Counted from the first letter of the stretch, positions 30,182 through 40,866 are shown. The stretch is DNA of 64,000 bases from Psychrobacter sp. WY6 (GCF_018448495.1 NZ_CP049902.1:1736001-1800000), one strand, 5' to 3'. A program made the numbers and translations. The notes: a model not told the origin generated them from the sequence alone.

Positions 30182-31106
30182 CTAGCCTGTAAATGTACCA
30201 GATAAACGCTGCCAATGTTGGTCTTCTTGCGCTGTAAAAGCATGCTTTGCATCAAGCGCAAAATAAGGTTGATAAGCCGCCGTTACCTGTTCGGTTTGTG
30301 ACTCTATTAGACCAGCCAAGACAATGCGACCTTTTGGTGCGATTAAAGTGGCGAAGTAAGGCGCTAAGCCAATAAGCGGCTTGGCTAGAATGTTTGCAAC
30401 GATTACGTCTACAGGTAACACATCATTTTGTGCGCAGTAGTCAGTGAAGTCTTCTGGTAAAAACGCTTGCAGACGATCCCCAACGTGATTGCGTGCGGCA
30501 TTTTGATTGGTTGCCAGCACTGCTTGTGGGTCGATATCGACGGCATATACGTGGCGTGCACCTAATAACAAAGCAGATGCCTAAAATACCTGAACCACAA
30601 CCATAATCAATGACCACTTTGTCTTTTAGATCTTGTTCTGTTAACCAGTCAAGACATAAGCGGGTAGTGGCATGATAGCCTGTACCAAAAGCTAGGCCCG
30701 GGTCCATAATAATGTTAGTCGCCTCAGGATTGGGCGGCGTCAGCCAGTTGGGTACAATCCATAAATTATTGGCACATTCGATAGGATGGTAATTGCTCAT
30801 CCATTCGCGCTCCCAGTCTTTATCATCTACAGCCGTGAGCCAGATACGAGTGGCTTGCACTTGTGCTGCGATTTCATGACTGAGCTGCTCGACTGCCTGA
30901 CGACTGCCAGCATCGGTGGTCGCATCAAATAGCCCTGTCAAGATAACTTCATCCCATAGCGGTGATTCACCAGGTAAGGGCTCAAATAGAGGTTGGTCAC
31001 CTGCGTCGTCTAAGGCGATGGATAATGCACCTGCTTCTAGGAGCAGTGCCTCAGCCAAATCGACGTTTGCTTTTTCACATTGTAAATGCAGTTGTTGCCA
31101 TGCCAT
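30182..31106 (-). pseudogene. prmA: Ribosomal protein L11 methyltransferase, frameshifted in the SAM motif
   Basis: Trimethylates ribosomal protein L11. N-terminus MAWQQLHLQCEKANVDLAEALLLEAGALSI, then DWEREWMSNYHPIE and DPGLAFGTGYHATTRLCLDWL. The SAM-binding motif YGCGSGILGI is followed by a break near 30575. After a two-base restoration the second frame continues SALLLGARHVYAVDIDPQAVLATNQNAARNHV, VDVIVANILAKPLIGLAP and GRIVLAGLIESQ. Corrected length is about 308 residues, near family size (293 in E. coli). The break lies next to short repeats (GCAT, CTG), so the exact lost bases are uncertain. ATG 31106 is chosen. Confidence 0.9.
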
Positions 31107-31162
31107 AACGATAACCTTAATTAAAAATAAATGTCTATTTTGGATAAATGATGCGTATGCAT

Positions 31163-31213
31163 AATATAAAAAGTGAATAGAGACCAAATGATAAACTTGG
31201 TCTCTATTCACTT
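31163..31213 (-). terminator. Strong terminator of the TPR lipoprotein gene
   Basis: Perfect 17-bp inverted repeat (31171-31187 with 31197-31213) and a 9-base loop. On the minus strand a T-rich tail (TTTTTATATT) follows. It separates the mrcB/TPR unit from prmA. Confidence 0.85.
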
Positions 31214-31228
31214 CGGTATGTCTTGATA

Positions 31229-32032
31229 TTAGCGTAAGGCTTGCTTCGCTTCACTGATGACGCGAGCGTTGCCTTGGGCTTGTCCTGATTGCAAAATAAT
31301 TTGCCACAGCGCGCGGCGACGACTGGTATCTTGAGAAACACTCAGACCACGGCGTGCCATGGCTTCTGCCTTGCGCGGCTGGTTCTTTTTCAATGCCACT
31401 TGTGCCAAATAGAAATACACCGCAGAAGATTTAGGTGCTAGGCGCTGAGCACGGGTAAAGCTGTTTTCAGCATTGGTCAGTTTGCCAGCTTTTAGTTGAC
31501 TGATACCTGCTTGCATCAAATTGCGAAATGCTGGCAGGTTGCTATTGTTGGTGGTAGCTTGCTGTGTCCGTTGCTGCGAGTTTTTTCTTGCCTGCTCTAG
31601 CAATTCGTTGTGTGACGGTGCTGATGGCTCAGAGATGATGTAGTCATCACGCGAAGGTATGATAATAACTGGATCAGGTTGGGTCAACACAGGACTAGAT
31701 GGTGTAAATACAGGCGTCTCTTGAGTCAACGGATTGGTTGCTTCGGCTGGTTCATAGGAATTATAAGGCTCAATGGGGTAGTCGTCCTCTGTTCTGACAA
31801 TGGGCGTTTGCGTCACAGTCGCTATGGAGGCTTTAGCTGTATGCGATGATGGCAGCGTTTGAGTCGGTACCGTTTTTATCGCGGTAGATGCAGTCGGCGC
31901 AGTCTGGCAAGCGCTCAAACTCAACATGCCAGCTAGAGCACTGACTGCCAGCATCGTATTGGCTGGCTTGATTTTGATAGACCGCGTTATGACGGCTGAC
32001 CTAGCTGATACAGTTTGCTTGAGAGATAACAT
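31229..32032 (-). CDS. TPR-repeat lipoprotein next to mrcB
   Basis: Predicted outer- or inner-membrane lipoprotein: N-terminal region with hydrophobic stretch and lipobox LSLSAC (residues about 36-41), then a Pro/Thr-rich linker (residues 45-150). C-terminal tetratricopeptide repeats follow (FRNLMQAGISQLKAGKLTNAENSFTRAQRLAPKSSAVYFYLAQVALKKNQPRKAEAMARRGL). The start ATG 32032 (MLSLKQT) is chosen over 32077. It lies 35 bases after the corrected mrcB stop, so co-transcription with PBP1B is likely. That suggests a role as a PBP1B-associated factor (inference by context only). Confidence 0.75.
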   Translation of the reverse strand: MLSLKQTVSARSAVITRSIKIKPANTMLAVSALAGMLSLSACQTAPTASTAIKTVPTQTLPSSHTAKASIATVTQTPIVRTEDDYPIEPYNSYEPAEATNPLTQETPVFTPSSPVLTQPDPVIIIPSRDDYIISEPSAPSHNELLEQARKNSQQRTQQATTNNSNLPAFRNLMQAGISQLKAGKLTNAENSFTRAQRLAPKSSAVYFYLAQVALKKNQPRKAEAMARRGLSVSQDTSRRRALWQIILQSGQAQGNARVISEAKQALR

Positions 32033-32067
32033 TAAGTTGAGACCTTTTTTAAGTTTCACAAATAACT

Positions 32068-34539
32068 TTAGAACCATTCAACGGCACGATCATACCAAGT
32101 ATCGGCACGACTTTCTGCATCATTACCATTTGAGCCATCACTGTTTTCTTGGTTGTCGCTATCAACAGCTTCGCCATTTGGAATCTCTAAACCTTCACTA
32201 CGCGCTGCTGGTTTTGTTCACGAGCACGATCTTGTTGATATAAGCCGACAGCGCAACTGCTGGCTTCTTCTGGTAAATATGCCGACAAGACAGGCAGATA
32301 GCGTGCATCTGCACAGCGCTCATTAGACAGCTTGCCTGAGTTGTTCTCTAACCACAACCATTCAATACCTTCAGGCTCTGGTAGAGCCACAGGCGTCAGC
32401 TTCAAGCGATTCATATAGTCAACCCAAACTGGCAATGCGCCAGTACCGCCGCTTAAGCCAATTGGCTTGTTATCATCACGGCCAACCCAAACCACACTGA
32501 CATAGTTGCCACTGTAGCCTGCAAACCAAGCATCGCGGTAATCATTTGTGGTACCTGTTTTGCCAGCAAGATTTAGATTGCTACCAAGTGATTGCACGCG
32601 TTTGGCAGTACCGTTTTTGACCACATCTTGTAAAGCATAGTTAATTAAGAAGTTGGTTTCAGGCGGAATACTACGCTGAGTGTTGAGTCCAGTACGTTGT
32701 AAAATACGACCACGGTCATCAATGACGGTGCGAATACTATGAATAGGCGTACGGAAGCCGCCAGTTGCAAAGACTTGATAGACACCAAGCATGTCCATTG
32801 GGCTAAGATTAACAGAACCTAACAATGCTGACGGGTAGGGTGGTATTTTTTCTTTAATTCCCATGCGCTGTAACTGCTTGGCAAAGGTATCGACCCCAAA
32901 CTCCATACCTAAGCGTACCGCTGCTTGGTTATAAGACTTTGATAAAGCGGTGGTAAATGGCACATAACCATGGTCACGATTGTCATAGTTCTTGGGGTTC
33001 CATTTAGTACCATCGCTTAGATTCACGGTAATCGGTGAGTCATCGACTGAGCTTGCAAGATTATAGCGCCCACTTTCAAGCGCTGTCATATAAATAATAG
33101 GCTTCAATAAAGAACCCACTTGGCGCTTGGCATCGACCGCACGGTTAAAGCCGGTAAATTCACTGCCACTACCCACTACAGAGACCAGCTCACCAGTCTC
33201 AGGATTGGCACTCACTAGAGCACCTTGCAAGTCTTTAGTTTTGCTACTGTTACGACGCAGCTCACCCAATTTTCTATCAACTGCTTTGTCTGCGGCTAAT
33301 TGTGCAATAGGGTCTAAAGTACTGATAATGATAAGACCTTCATTCTTGAGGTCATCAGAATAGTACACGGTATTCAGCTCGCGCTTGACGATATCCAAAA
33401 AGTCAGGGAATTGACTTTTGCCTTCGACAGGTTTGTCCACGACACCAAGTGGCTGCTTTAGCGCTTTTTCATAGTCTTCTTGACTGAGTGAGCCAACGGC
33501 CAGCATGTTGCCCAGCACGACGTCACGGCGCGCTTTTGAATCGTTTGGATGGCGACGTGGGTTGTAGATACTCGGGCCTTTTGCCATACCGACTAACAGG
33601 GCTTGCTGATCCAAGCGCAGCTCATTCAGTGGTTTCAAAGTAAAACTGTGATGCCAAGCCAAAACCATTAATAGAGCGGTTGCCGTTTTGACCCAAATAA
33701 ATCTCGTTGAGATACGTTTGTAGAATTTCATCTTTGCTATAATGTAGCTCGAGCAATACTGCCATTAACGCTTCGTTGGCTTTGCGCTTCAGCGTACGGT
33801 CTGAATTGAGATAGAAGTTTTTAATCAGCTGCTGAGTGATGCGAGCCGCCTTGTCTAGAGCCACCAGAGAAGTTGTTCAGTACGGCACGTGCAATGCCTC
33901 GTATAGAGACGCCTTTGTGCTCATAAAACGCACGGTCTTCCGTGGCTATTAACGCATCAATGAGTGGTTGTGGCACTTCATCTAACGAGACGACCAAACG
34001 ATCTTCATTACTGTCAGGATAAATACCACCGATACTCACCGGCTCTAAGCGAATGATGCCGCTTTTGGCAGGCAAAGTGCTTTGTACGGACTCAATCTTA
34101 TTACCAGCAATGGTCATTTTATGACTTGCTCTTTATCCACATCGTTGGCGCTATAAGTAAAACCGCGAGTATGAATAAAGTAGGTATTACCTGATCTATG
34201 ATAAGTTCCCGTGCGATCATAAGCTTTGTTGCTTTGATAGTTCAGCAACTCCAGCCATGTCTTCATCGTATCTTTGTCGACACTCGCGCCTTGATACAAT
34301 TCAAGCGGCTGCGAATACACTTTAGCAGGAATATCCCAGCGCTTACCCTCAAACTTATGAGTAATGGTGCGATCAAGTTTGATTAAATATAGCGCCAAGA
34401 GCACCATGCCAGCAATAATGACAATTAAGATAAGACTACTAAATACCAACCCACGCTGCTGTGAAGGGAGCGTGTGGTTAACAGATTTAGAGGACTGTGT
34501 TAACTTGGTATTTGGTAACTTGGAATTGGATGTTTGCAC
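32068..34539 (-). pseudogene. mrcB: Penicillin-binding protein 1B, multiple frameshifts
   Basis: Bifunctional peptidoglycan glycosyltransferase/transpeptidase. N-terminal membrane anchor (GLVFSSLILIVIIAGMVLLALYLI), UB2H-like region, then glycosyltransferase (LIATEDRAFYEHKGVSIRGIARA; RQGGS broken before ITQQLIKNFYL; LNEIYLGQNGNRSINGFGLAS). Transpeptidase motifs are SxxK (GSLLKPIIYM), SxN (SKSYNQAAVR) and KTG (GKTGTTNDYRDAWFAGYS). The reading frame breaks near 34115, 33845, 33640 and 32205. The last correction extends the tail SEGLEIPNGEAVDSDNQE to RAVEWF and TAA 32068. The GTG start at 34539 is provisional. Four indels in one essential-class gene argue for sequence error. Confidence 0.88.
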
Positions 34540-35018
34540 TGATGTCGCACCATTTTGGTATAAAAAACTGCCTCATAATGACGCAAATTGACAAATTTTT
34601 CAATCTATCATCGTCAACGCAGGCATTCATTGATTTTAAGCTGTGCGTGGTTATGCTCTTCACAGCACTTGCTTATAGTATAATCTCTGTTAAAACACGG
34701 TCATTGCTAACAAAGCATTAAAAGCTTTAGATTGGCAGTATCATTGTTATATAAGTGTCATATAAGTGTCATATTAGCTTCATGTCACCATGTCACATAG
34801 CCATGCACGATAGCAGTTTAGAGACACACCAACGATGTGTTTTTTATGAATTAACCGCTACTGTTATTGTTTTATTTTTGTGAGCCGTGCTGAGAGTTAT
34901 TTAAAATAGCTGTTTTAGATAGGTCTTCTGCATAGGCGTTGAGTCTCGTTAATGATAGTAAGTTTACTTAAAGCGAATAAGGTTCGAGCAAACCTGTCTA
35001 AAGGAAGTAAGCGCGATT
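34540..35018. other. 479-base gap between divergent mrcB and the copper ATPase
   Basis: No convincing gene. It contains two adjacent copies of TATAAGTGTCA (34750-34771) and a TATAAT box near 34678. The promoters of both flanking genes must be here, but I cannot assign them. Confidence 0.4.
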
Positions 35019-37799
35019 ATGTCCAATGTCCCATCATCAATGGCATCGACCACCAGCCAGTATTATGAAGATAACTCTATCACCGAAGGTTTAGTACTGC
35101 CACTCGCAGGTCACTGTTTCCATTGCGGTGATCCTGTACCGCAGCCGCCGTTCCATGCCAAGATATTGGGTAAGCCGCGTGAGATGTGCTGTATGGGCTG
35201 TCAGTTAGCCTCTCAAAGTATCGTAGAGGCAGGGCTGGAGCAGTATTATCTGGACCGCTCAGAGATTAATCGTACGGCAAGTCTACCAACGCAGTTGACT
35301 CGCCTTGAGGCGTATGACCATGATGAGATCAAATCACAATTCGTCTATGCTCAAGACGGACTGTCGGTTGCAGAGCTGTCCGTCAATAACCTACGCTGCG
35401 CGGCATGTACTTGGCTAATTGAGTCGCGTCTCGATGAGTTAGAGGGCATCAGTAAATGTCAGGTGAATTTGACCAATCAGCGTATGCGTGTGATTTGGAA
35501 CGAGGACAAGCTGCCGATTAGCCGTATTCTTGCCACCATTAATGAAATAGGCTACGAGGCCAAGCCTTATCGTCAAGATACGCATGAGGCGATGCTGGCG
35601 CGTCATAACAACCAAATGCTGATACGTCTTGGCATTGCCGCGTTGGGCTCGATGCAAGCGATGATGTATGCCGTTGCCATCTATTTTGGTGAATACAGCG
35701 ATATGCTAATATTTCAGCGCGATTTTTTGCGCTGGGTGTCTTTATTTGTCAGTACGCCCGTTTTCTTCTATGCGGGTATCCCGTTCTTTACCTCAGCGTG
35801 GTCGGCAATTCGTGCCCGTCAAGTCAATATGGATGTGCCCGTCAGTATCGCGCTGATTGTGACTTTTTTCGCGAGCCTATATGCCACCATCACTGGGCAA
35901 GGGGAAACCTATTACGATTCGGTCAGTATGTTTATTTTCTTTTTACTGGCAGGGCGTTACATTGAGCATAATGCACGCCTAAAAGCCGCCACCATGGCCA
36001 ATGACTTGGTCGTGGTTGAGCCAGTACTGGTACAAAAAATTGCGGAAGATAAAGAAGCCGCCGAGCTTATATTACAGCAGTTAAAGAAAAATGAGCTCGA
36101 GAAAACAGCTGTAAATGAAGACGTGAGTAATCAAGTCAGTAATTTGGATACAAATGAGGTGAGCACATCAGCCAATCCAACGCCTAATTTTATGCAAAGC
36201 ATGGATGCGAATGTTCATCGGCTCACATCAAAAATTGCACAAGACTGGCAACGCGCGCGTACTCAACAATCAGCCATATCAACAACAGCAGATGAGGCAA
36301 AAGAAAAACAAATGGTCACCGCCCATAGTTTGCAAGTGGGTGATATCATTTTAGTTGAATCTGGCTCTGAAATCATCAGCGATGGTATTTTGCTGAGTCA
36401 GACCGCTACCGTGTCGCAAAGCCTGTTGACGGGTGAGGGCGACTTGATTATCAAGAGCCAAGGTGACTATATCGTCGGCGGTGCACAAAACGATAGCCAA
36501 CCGTTTGAGATGCTGGTCACAGCATTGCCAGCAGACAGTCAAATTGGCTTGATTGATCGGCTGATGAACCGTGCCATGAGTGAAAAGCCCAAACTGGCGC
36601 AGCAGGCCGATAAGCTGGCACGCTGGTTTGTTGCGCGTATTTTGGTCTTGTCTGTCTTGGTATTCATTGGTTGGTATATCGTTGACCCAAGCCAAGCGAT
36701 TTGGGCTACGGTCGCGGTATTGGTCGCGACTTGCCCTTGTGCACTGTCTTTAGCGACGCCGATTGCGCTGACGGTCGCGACCAATCGACTGGCAAGCTAT
36801 GGCTTTTTGACGACGCGTGGACATACGCTACAAACGCTCGCTGAAATCACTCATGTCGCCTTTGATAAAACAGGTACTCTCACTTATGGTAAGCCTAATT
36901 TATTAAATATTGAGCTGCTGAAAGATAATGATACTGCAACGGCTACAGACGAGCAAAAAGATACGCTATTAGCAATCGCTGCGGCTCTAGAAGTAGGGAG
37001 CCGTCATCCTATCGCACACGCGCTGCTTACCGCTGCCTATCAGTTGCATTTGCCATCGACGCAGGCCTTACAGCATTATCCAGCAGGCGGTGTCGAGGCA
37101 GTGATTGATGGCGTATTATATCGAATTGGTCATGTGGATTTTGCATTAAACGATGCTGATAATGATATAGTCATTGATTTAGTATCACAGCGCGCCAGCT
37201 CAGCGGTGGTTTTATCTTGTCAACAAAATGACTCGGTCACTTGGCAAGCGCTGGCATGTTTCTATTTCAATGATAAGGTGCGTGATAGTGCTAAAGCCAT
37301 GCTCGATACGCTTAAAGAGTTGGGTATTGAGACAGTTATGTTGACTGGTGACCCAAGCCCGCAAGCGCTGGTATTGGCTGAAAGTTTAGGAATGCATTCT
37401 GCTTACAACGGTCTGTCGCCAACAGACAAGGTCACTCACATTCAAAAGCTACAGGCGGAAGGTGGCGTAGTGTTGATGGTGGGAGACGGTATCAATGATG
37501 CGCCAGTGCTAGCCGCAGCAGATGTCTCGACTTCTATTGCGGGGGCGGCAGATTTGGCACAAGTATCGAGTGACAGTATTATATTAAATGGTCAAATCGA
37601 CGCTATTACTGCGGCTAAGCGTATCTCTGATAAAACGGAACGTATTATCAAACAAAACTTCCGCTGGGCACTCATTTATAATGGCAGTGTGCTAATACCA
37701 GCAGCATTAGGCTATGTGCCACCTTGGCTGGCTGCTATTGGTATGTCATTAAGTTCATTGTTTGTGGTTTTAAATGCGCTGCGCTTAAAACGCGCTTGA
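35019..37799 (+). CDS. Heavy-metal P-type ATPase, CcoI/FixI type (copper)
   Basis: Inner-membrane P1B ATPase, predicted to export Cu+ for cytochrome oxidase assembly. An N-terminal Cys-rich domain (HCFHCGD near 33, MCCMGC near 56), typical of the CcoI/FixI branch, is followed by an HMA domain (LRCAACTW near 127). Eight transmembrane helices include the CPC motif (VATCPCALSLATP near 572), then DKTGTLTYGKP (phospho-Asp near 616), SRHPIA and GDGIND (near 823). At 926 residues it is unusually long: a polar, Gln/Ser-rich insert of about 90 residues (338-434) lies inside the actuator domain before HSLQVGDIILVESG. No cco oxidase genes are in the window. ATG 35019 follows an AAGGAAG ribosome-binding site. 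Confidence 0.9.
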   Translation: MSNVPSSMASTTSQYYEDNSITEGLVLPLAGHCFHCGDPVPQPPFHAKILGKPREMCCMGCQLASQSIVEAGLEQYYLDRSEINRTASLPTQLTRLEAYDHDEIKSQFVYAQDGLSVAELSVNNLRCAACTWLIESRLDELEGISKCQVNLTNQRMRVIWNEDKLPISRILATINEIGYEAKPYRQDTHEAMLARHNNQMLIRLGIAALGSMQAMMYAVAIYFGEYSDMLIFQRDFLRWVSLFVSTPVFFYAGIPFFTSAWSAIRARQVNMDVPVSIALIVTFFASLYATITGQGETYYDSVSMFIFFLLAGRYIEHNARLKAATMANDLVVVEPVLVQKIAEDKEAAELILQQLKKNELEKTAVNEDVSNQVSNLDTNEVSTSANPTPNFMQSMDANVHRLTSKIAQDWQRARTQQSAISTTADEAKEKQMVTAHSLQVGDIILVESGSEIISDGILLSQTATVSQSLLTGEGDLIIKSQGDYIVGGAQNDSQPFEMLVTALPADSQIGLIDRLMNRAMSEKPKLAQQADKLARWFVARILVLSVLVFIGWYIVDPSQAIWATVAVLVATCPCALSLATPIALTVATNRLASYGFLTTRGHTLQTLAEITHVAFDKTGTLTYGKPNLLNIELLKDNDTATATDEQKDTLLAIAAALEVGSRHPIAHALLTAAYQLHLPSTQALQHYPAGGVEAVIDGVLYRIGHVDFALNDADNDIVIDLVSQRASSAVVLSCQQNDSVTWQALACFYFNDKVRDSAKAMLDTLKELGIETVMLTGDPSPQALVLAESLGMHSAYNGLSPTDKVTHIQKLQAEGGVVLMVGDGINDAPVLAAADVSTSIAGAADLAQVSSDSIILNGQIDAITAAKRISDKTERIIKQNFRWALIYNGSVLIPAALGYVPPWLAAIGMSLSSLFVVLNALRLKRA

Positions 37800-37928
37800 T
37801 ACCCATTCAAAAAAACGGTTAGCTGCGTCAAACTCACTTAGCCTATTAATGTAGTACTTGAGCTTGTTTTCCTTGCCAATCAAGTTTTTGCAAACAGTAT
37901 GTCTATCATAAATATTTAACTTTACCCA

Positions 37929-37976
37929 TAAAAAAACCGCCTTTAACTATATACATAGCTAAGGCGGTTTTTTTTT
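37929..37976. terminator. Bidirectional terminator after the copper ATPase
   Basis: AACCGCCTT pairs with AAGGCGGTT (with inner ACTAT/ATAGT pairing possible), flanked by an A-run and a T-run. It is shared with the converging YccA-family gene. Confidence 0.85.
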
Positions 37977-38018
37977 AAATAACGATCTGATTTAAATAAT
38001 GATTAACTGGTTTTTAGA

Positions 38019-38728
38019 TTAGTCTTGTAGGTAGCTAAGCAAACGCATAAATTCAATGTACATCCATACGAGCGTGGCAAGAATACCAATACTAAATAAC
38101 CATTCGTAGTCTTCAGAGACACCCATCGCCACACCGCGATCGATATTATCGAAGTCTAGTAAAAGCGTAAAAGAGGCGATGATAATCACAAATAAGCTAA
38201 AGCCGATAGCGATAGCGCCACCTTCAAACAAGAAAGGTAAGCTTGAACCAAACGCTAAAGAAAGTACCCATTGCGCCACTAAACCAGCATATATTGCATC
38301 AATGCTGAAGTCACAATTGAGCGGAACTTTTCAGTCACCTTGACCAGACCTGAGCGATATAGCCCTAGCTAACGGCTGCCGTCACAAAAGTGGCACACAT
38401 AGCGGTCACTGGTACACTCGGATCATCCGCATAAAGAACAGCGAGATGCCGCCTAAAATATGCCTTCTAAAGTGCATAAGGCACCGCAAAGGTTTGGCTT
38501 TGTGTGGTTTAAGTGATAAAAGCGCGAGACCAAAAGCGCACATACTCCGAAGGCAGCCATCGTGATAAAGCCTTGCGACAAACCTGCCATAAGGGCATAA
38601 AAGAAAAAGCCCACACCAGTGATCGCAGATAATCCAAGTAATAGACTGGTCTTTTGAATCACGCCTTTGACCGTCATTGGCTTACCGCCGATCGCAAGTT
38701 CTGCGCGACTGACAATAGGATTGGCCAT
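38019..38728 (-). pseudogene. Bax inhibitor-1/YccA-family membrane protein, several frameshifts
   Basis: Multi-spanning inner-membrane protein of the Bax1-I superfamily. The start (MANPIVSRAELAIGGKPMTVKGVIQKTSLLLGLSAITGVGFFFYALMAGL) and the end (AQWVLSLAFGSSLPFLFEGGAIAIGFSLFVIIIASFTLLLDFDNIDRGVAMGVSEDYEWLFSIGILATLVWMYIEFMRLL) are clear. They lie in different frames, with the middle (38280-38460) broken at least twice. The conserved C-terminal acidic motif DFDNID is characteristic of the longer (about 240-residue) subgroup. The exact bases lost in the middle were not resolved. It converges with the ATPase gene on a shared terminator. Confidence 0.8.
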
Positions 38729-39009
38729 AAAGTTGTCCTTAATAAAATTAAATATAGTGATTCTAGCTACTTTAGCAAAACAGCCATTATTGTCAACTGT
38801 GTTTACGTGACAGCCATTAAGGCCTCAAGACCTTATAGAGCTATTATTAGTTGATGTATTTTGGCATATTGCCTAGCTAAACAAACACGTTTAAGAGTAA
38901 CGTGCGATGGTTTTATATGGGGTTGATTACGACAGTTAACAACGATAATTCATAAACATGCTAGTCTAAACGCTCGTTTATCGCTATCATTGGCGAGTAC
39001 TTTACCGTT

Positions 39010-40029
39010 ATGCCGAGTCGTTTTATGGAAAACTCAGCGCAATCCGCAAGATTGCCGCACTTACATGAATCAGAGCTGTTCCACGCTATCAAAAACCCTG
39101 CTTTTAGGCGTATTGGGCTTATGGGCCGCGCTGGTAAACGCAGTGTCACTCAAAGCTTGGTGCAAATTGCCCAGACTATCAATGAGATGAATCTCACATT
39201 GATTATGGATGTGCAAACGGCGAACTTGCCCACTTTGAACCTTACTGAGATTGAAAAGGTTAAAATCGTTAAGCGTAGTCTAATCGGCGAGATTTGTGAT
39301 TTAGTCATCGTTGTTGGCGGTGATGGCTCGATATTGCACGCGGCTGAAGCGTTGGCACGCTACCGTGTACCCGTGCTCGGCGTCAACCGTGGTCGGCTTG
39401 GTTTCTTAGCGGATGTAAAACCTGATGAAGCGGCGTTTAAATTGCGCCAAGTATTGATGGGTGATTATCAGTTGGATCATCGGTTTTTATTGACGATGGA
39501 GATACGAGAAGGGCGCACTATCATTCATGAAGATATGGCGCTCAATGATATCGTATTGCATGCGGGAAAATCGGTACATATGATAGATTTTCAGATGAAA
39601 ATCGATGGTCAAGATGTCTACCGTCAGCATAGTGATGGTTTGATTGCAGCAACGCCTACCGGTTCAACGGCTTATGCACTCTCTGGTGGCGGTCCCATTA
39701 TTCACCCGAGTATGGATGCTATCTGTTTGGTGCCCATGCATCCCCATACGCTGTCTAGCAGACCGATTGTGGTGAGCGGTAATAGCGAAGTATGCATTCG
39801 CATTCACGAAGACAATCGCACTCAGCCGATGGTCAGTGCCGACGGTAAGCCAAGCGTGCCACTTGAGCAAGAGCAACGGCTCTATATTCGTAAGCATCCA
39901 GATAAGCTTACTTTATTGCACCCGCCAGGGTTTGATTTTTATGAAGCTTGTCGCACCAAATTGCACTGGAACGTCCATGCTGAGGAATTCAGTCTTGACG
40001 TGGATGATGATATTATGGACGACGAATAA
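39010..40029 (+). CDS. nadK: NAD kinase
   Basis: Phosphorylates NAD to NADP. The 339-residue protein has the invariant GGDGS motif (VVVGGDGSILHAAEAL, about residues 104-108), LGVNRGRLGFLADV, the conserved DGLIAATPTGSTAYALSGGGPIIHPS and the C-terminal CLVPMHPHTLSSRPIVV. The N-terminal extension of about 30 residues (NSAQSARLPHLHESELFH) is longer than in E. coli; ATG 39025 is an alternative start. yeaC follows after 64 bases on the same strand. Confidence 0.95.
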   Translation: MPSRFMENSAQSARLPHLHESELFHAIKNPAFRRIGLMGRAGKRSVTQSLVQIAQTINEMNLTLIMDVQTANLPTLNLTEIEKVKIVKRSLIGEICDLVIVVGGDGSILHAAEALARYRVPVLGVNRGRLGFLADVKPDEAAFKLRQVLMGDYQLDHRFLLTMEIREGRTIIHEDMALNDIVLHAGKSVHMIDFQMKIDGQDVYRQHSDGLIAATPTGSTAYALSGGGPIIHPSMDAICLVPMHPHTLSSRPIVVSGNSEVCIRIHEDNRTQPMVSADGKPSVPLEQEQRLYIRKHPDKLTLLHPPGFDFYEACRTKLHWNVHAEEFSLDVDDDIMDDE

Positions 40030-40093
40030 GTGTCTCTTTTATAATAACGTTATAAAAATATGTTATAAAAAATAGTGGTGGAGAGTAGATAGG

Positions 40094-40405
40094 ATGGACA
40101 AGCAAACGATATTAGCAAGTTTAACGCCAGAAGTGGTGGATAAATTCCGCATGGCGATTGAGTTGGGTAAGTGGCCTGATGGTCGCAAGCTGACCGCTGA
40201 GCAGCGCGAAACCTGTATGCAAGCGGTGATGGTGTGGGAGCACGAGCATCTACCACCTGCTGAGCGCACAGGCTATATTCATAAGCCAGTCAAAGAAGAT
40301 GGTTCTATCGTCGGGGCAGAATGTGATGTCGAGCATGAGCATCATTATCCAAACATGCCTAATCCGAAAGGCGCAGTCCAACCGGTTAAGTTTCGTGATA
40401 AATAG
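40094..40405 (+). CDS. yeaC: YeaC-family protein (DUF1315)
   Basis: Small soluble protein of the DUF1315/YeaC family; its molecular role is unknown. The family core LTPEVVDKFRMAIELGKWPDGRKLTAEQRETCMQAVMVWE is at residues 10-50. A His/Asp-rich C-terminal half follows (ECDVEHEHHYPN), which may bind metal (inference only). The start ATG has an AGAGTAGATAGG-like leader. It is probably in a short operon with nadK, closed by the hairpin at 40441. Confidence 0.82.
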   Translation: MDKQTILASLTPEVVDKFRMAIELGKWPDGRKLTAEQRETCMQAVMVWEHEHLPPAERTGYIHKPVKEDGSIVGAECDVEHEHHYPNMPNPKGAVQPVKFRDK

Positions 40406-40440
40406 GCTGATGGCTAAGTTTTATGATAAAAAATGAAGCA

Positions 40441-40482
40441 AATAAGAAAAGGCCACGCTAATCAGCGTGGCCTTTTCTTATT
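40441..40482. terminator. Bidirectional terminator between yeaC and hopJ-like gene
   Basis: Perfect 13-bp stem AAAAGGCCACGCT / AGCGTGGCCTTTT with a 4-base loop, extended by AAGA/TCTT. Confidence 0.9.
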
Positions 40483-40527
40483 TAATAACTTTTTAAAGCG
40501 CCGTCGTATCAACACTAGGGCGAACCG

Positions 40528-40866
40528 TTAATGGGTTTTTTGCATCAAAAACCCTTGCCAGCCCCAATGTAAAAAGTTGCGGATATTGGCATGGTCAGTA
40601 CCGTTAGGAGTTGCTTGAACTTTGGCATAATGCTCGCCAAACAGTTTTAGCGTGTCCAATTGATTCAAACCATGGTGCTTGGCAAAGCCAAAAATTTTCG
40701 CACTACCTTCATTTTCACCAGCTGCATTGTGTACCATGCCGTTCACAAACGGGGCAGGTGCGTAGCGATAAAAATCATCAATAAAACTGATGACATCATT
40801 GAATCCAATGGCTTTTTTATCCAAACCATTAAGTAGAGCCGATACATCTGATTGGCGGATACTCAT
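40528..40866 (-). CDS. HopJ-family protein
   Basis: A 112-residue protein of the 'HopJ type III effector' family. The conserved core is DVISFIDDFYRYAPAPFVNG, HNAAGENEGSAKIFGFAKHHGLNQLDTLKLFGEHYAKVQATPNGTDHANIRNFLHWGW. The name comes from a Pseudomonas syringae protein, but homologues occur widely in bacteria without type III secretion, so an effector role is not implied. No secretion genes are near. It lies 44 bases downstream of csrA on the same strand and may be co-transcribed. Confidence 0.82.
   Translation of the reverse strand: MSIRQSDVSALLNGLDKKAIGFNDVISFIDDFYRYAPAPFVNGMVHNAAGENEGSAKIFGFAKHHGLNQLDTLKLFGEHYAKVQATPNGTDHANIRNFLHWGWQGFLMQKTH

Noticed and set aside
34198-34721. Short plus-strand frames opposite the mrcB 5' end
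   Set aside because: No ribosome-binding sites and no recognisable protein character; they lie over the mrcB N-terminal coding region and its leader.
35019-37799. Plain CopA-type copper exporter
   Set aside because: The N-terminal Cys-rich domain preceding the HMA domain indicates the CcoI/FixI branch instead.
40528-40866. Type III secretion effector (HopJ)
   Set aside because: The family name is historical; no secretion genes or effector features are present, and homologues occur in non-pathogens.
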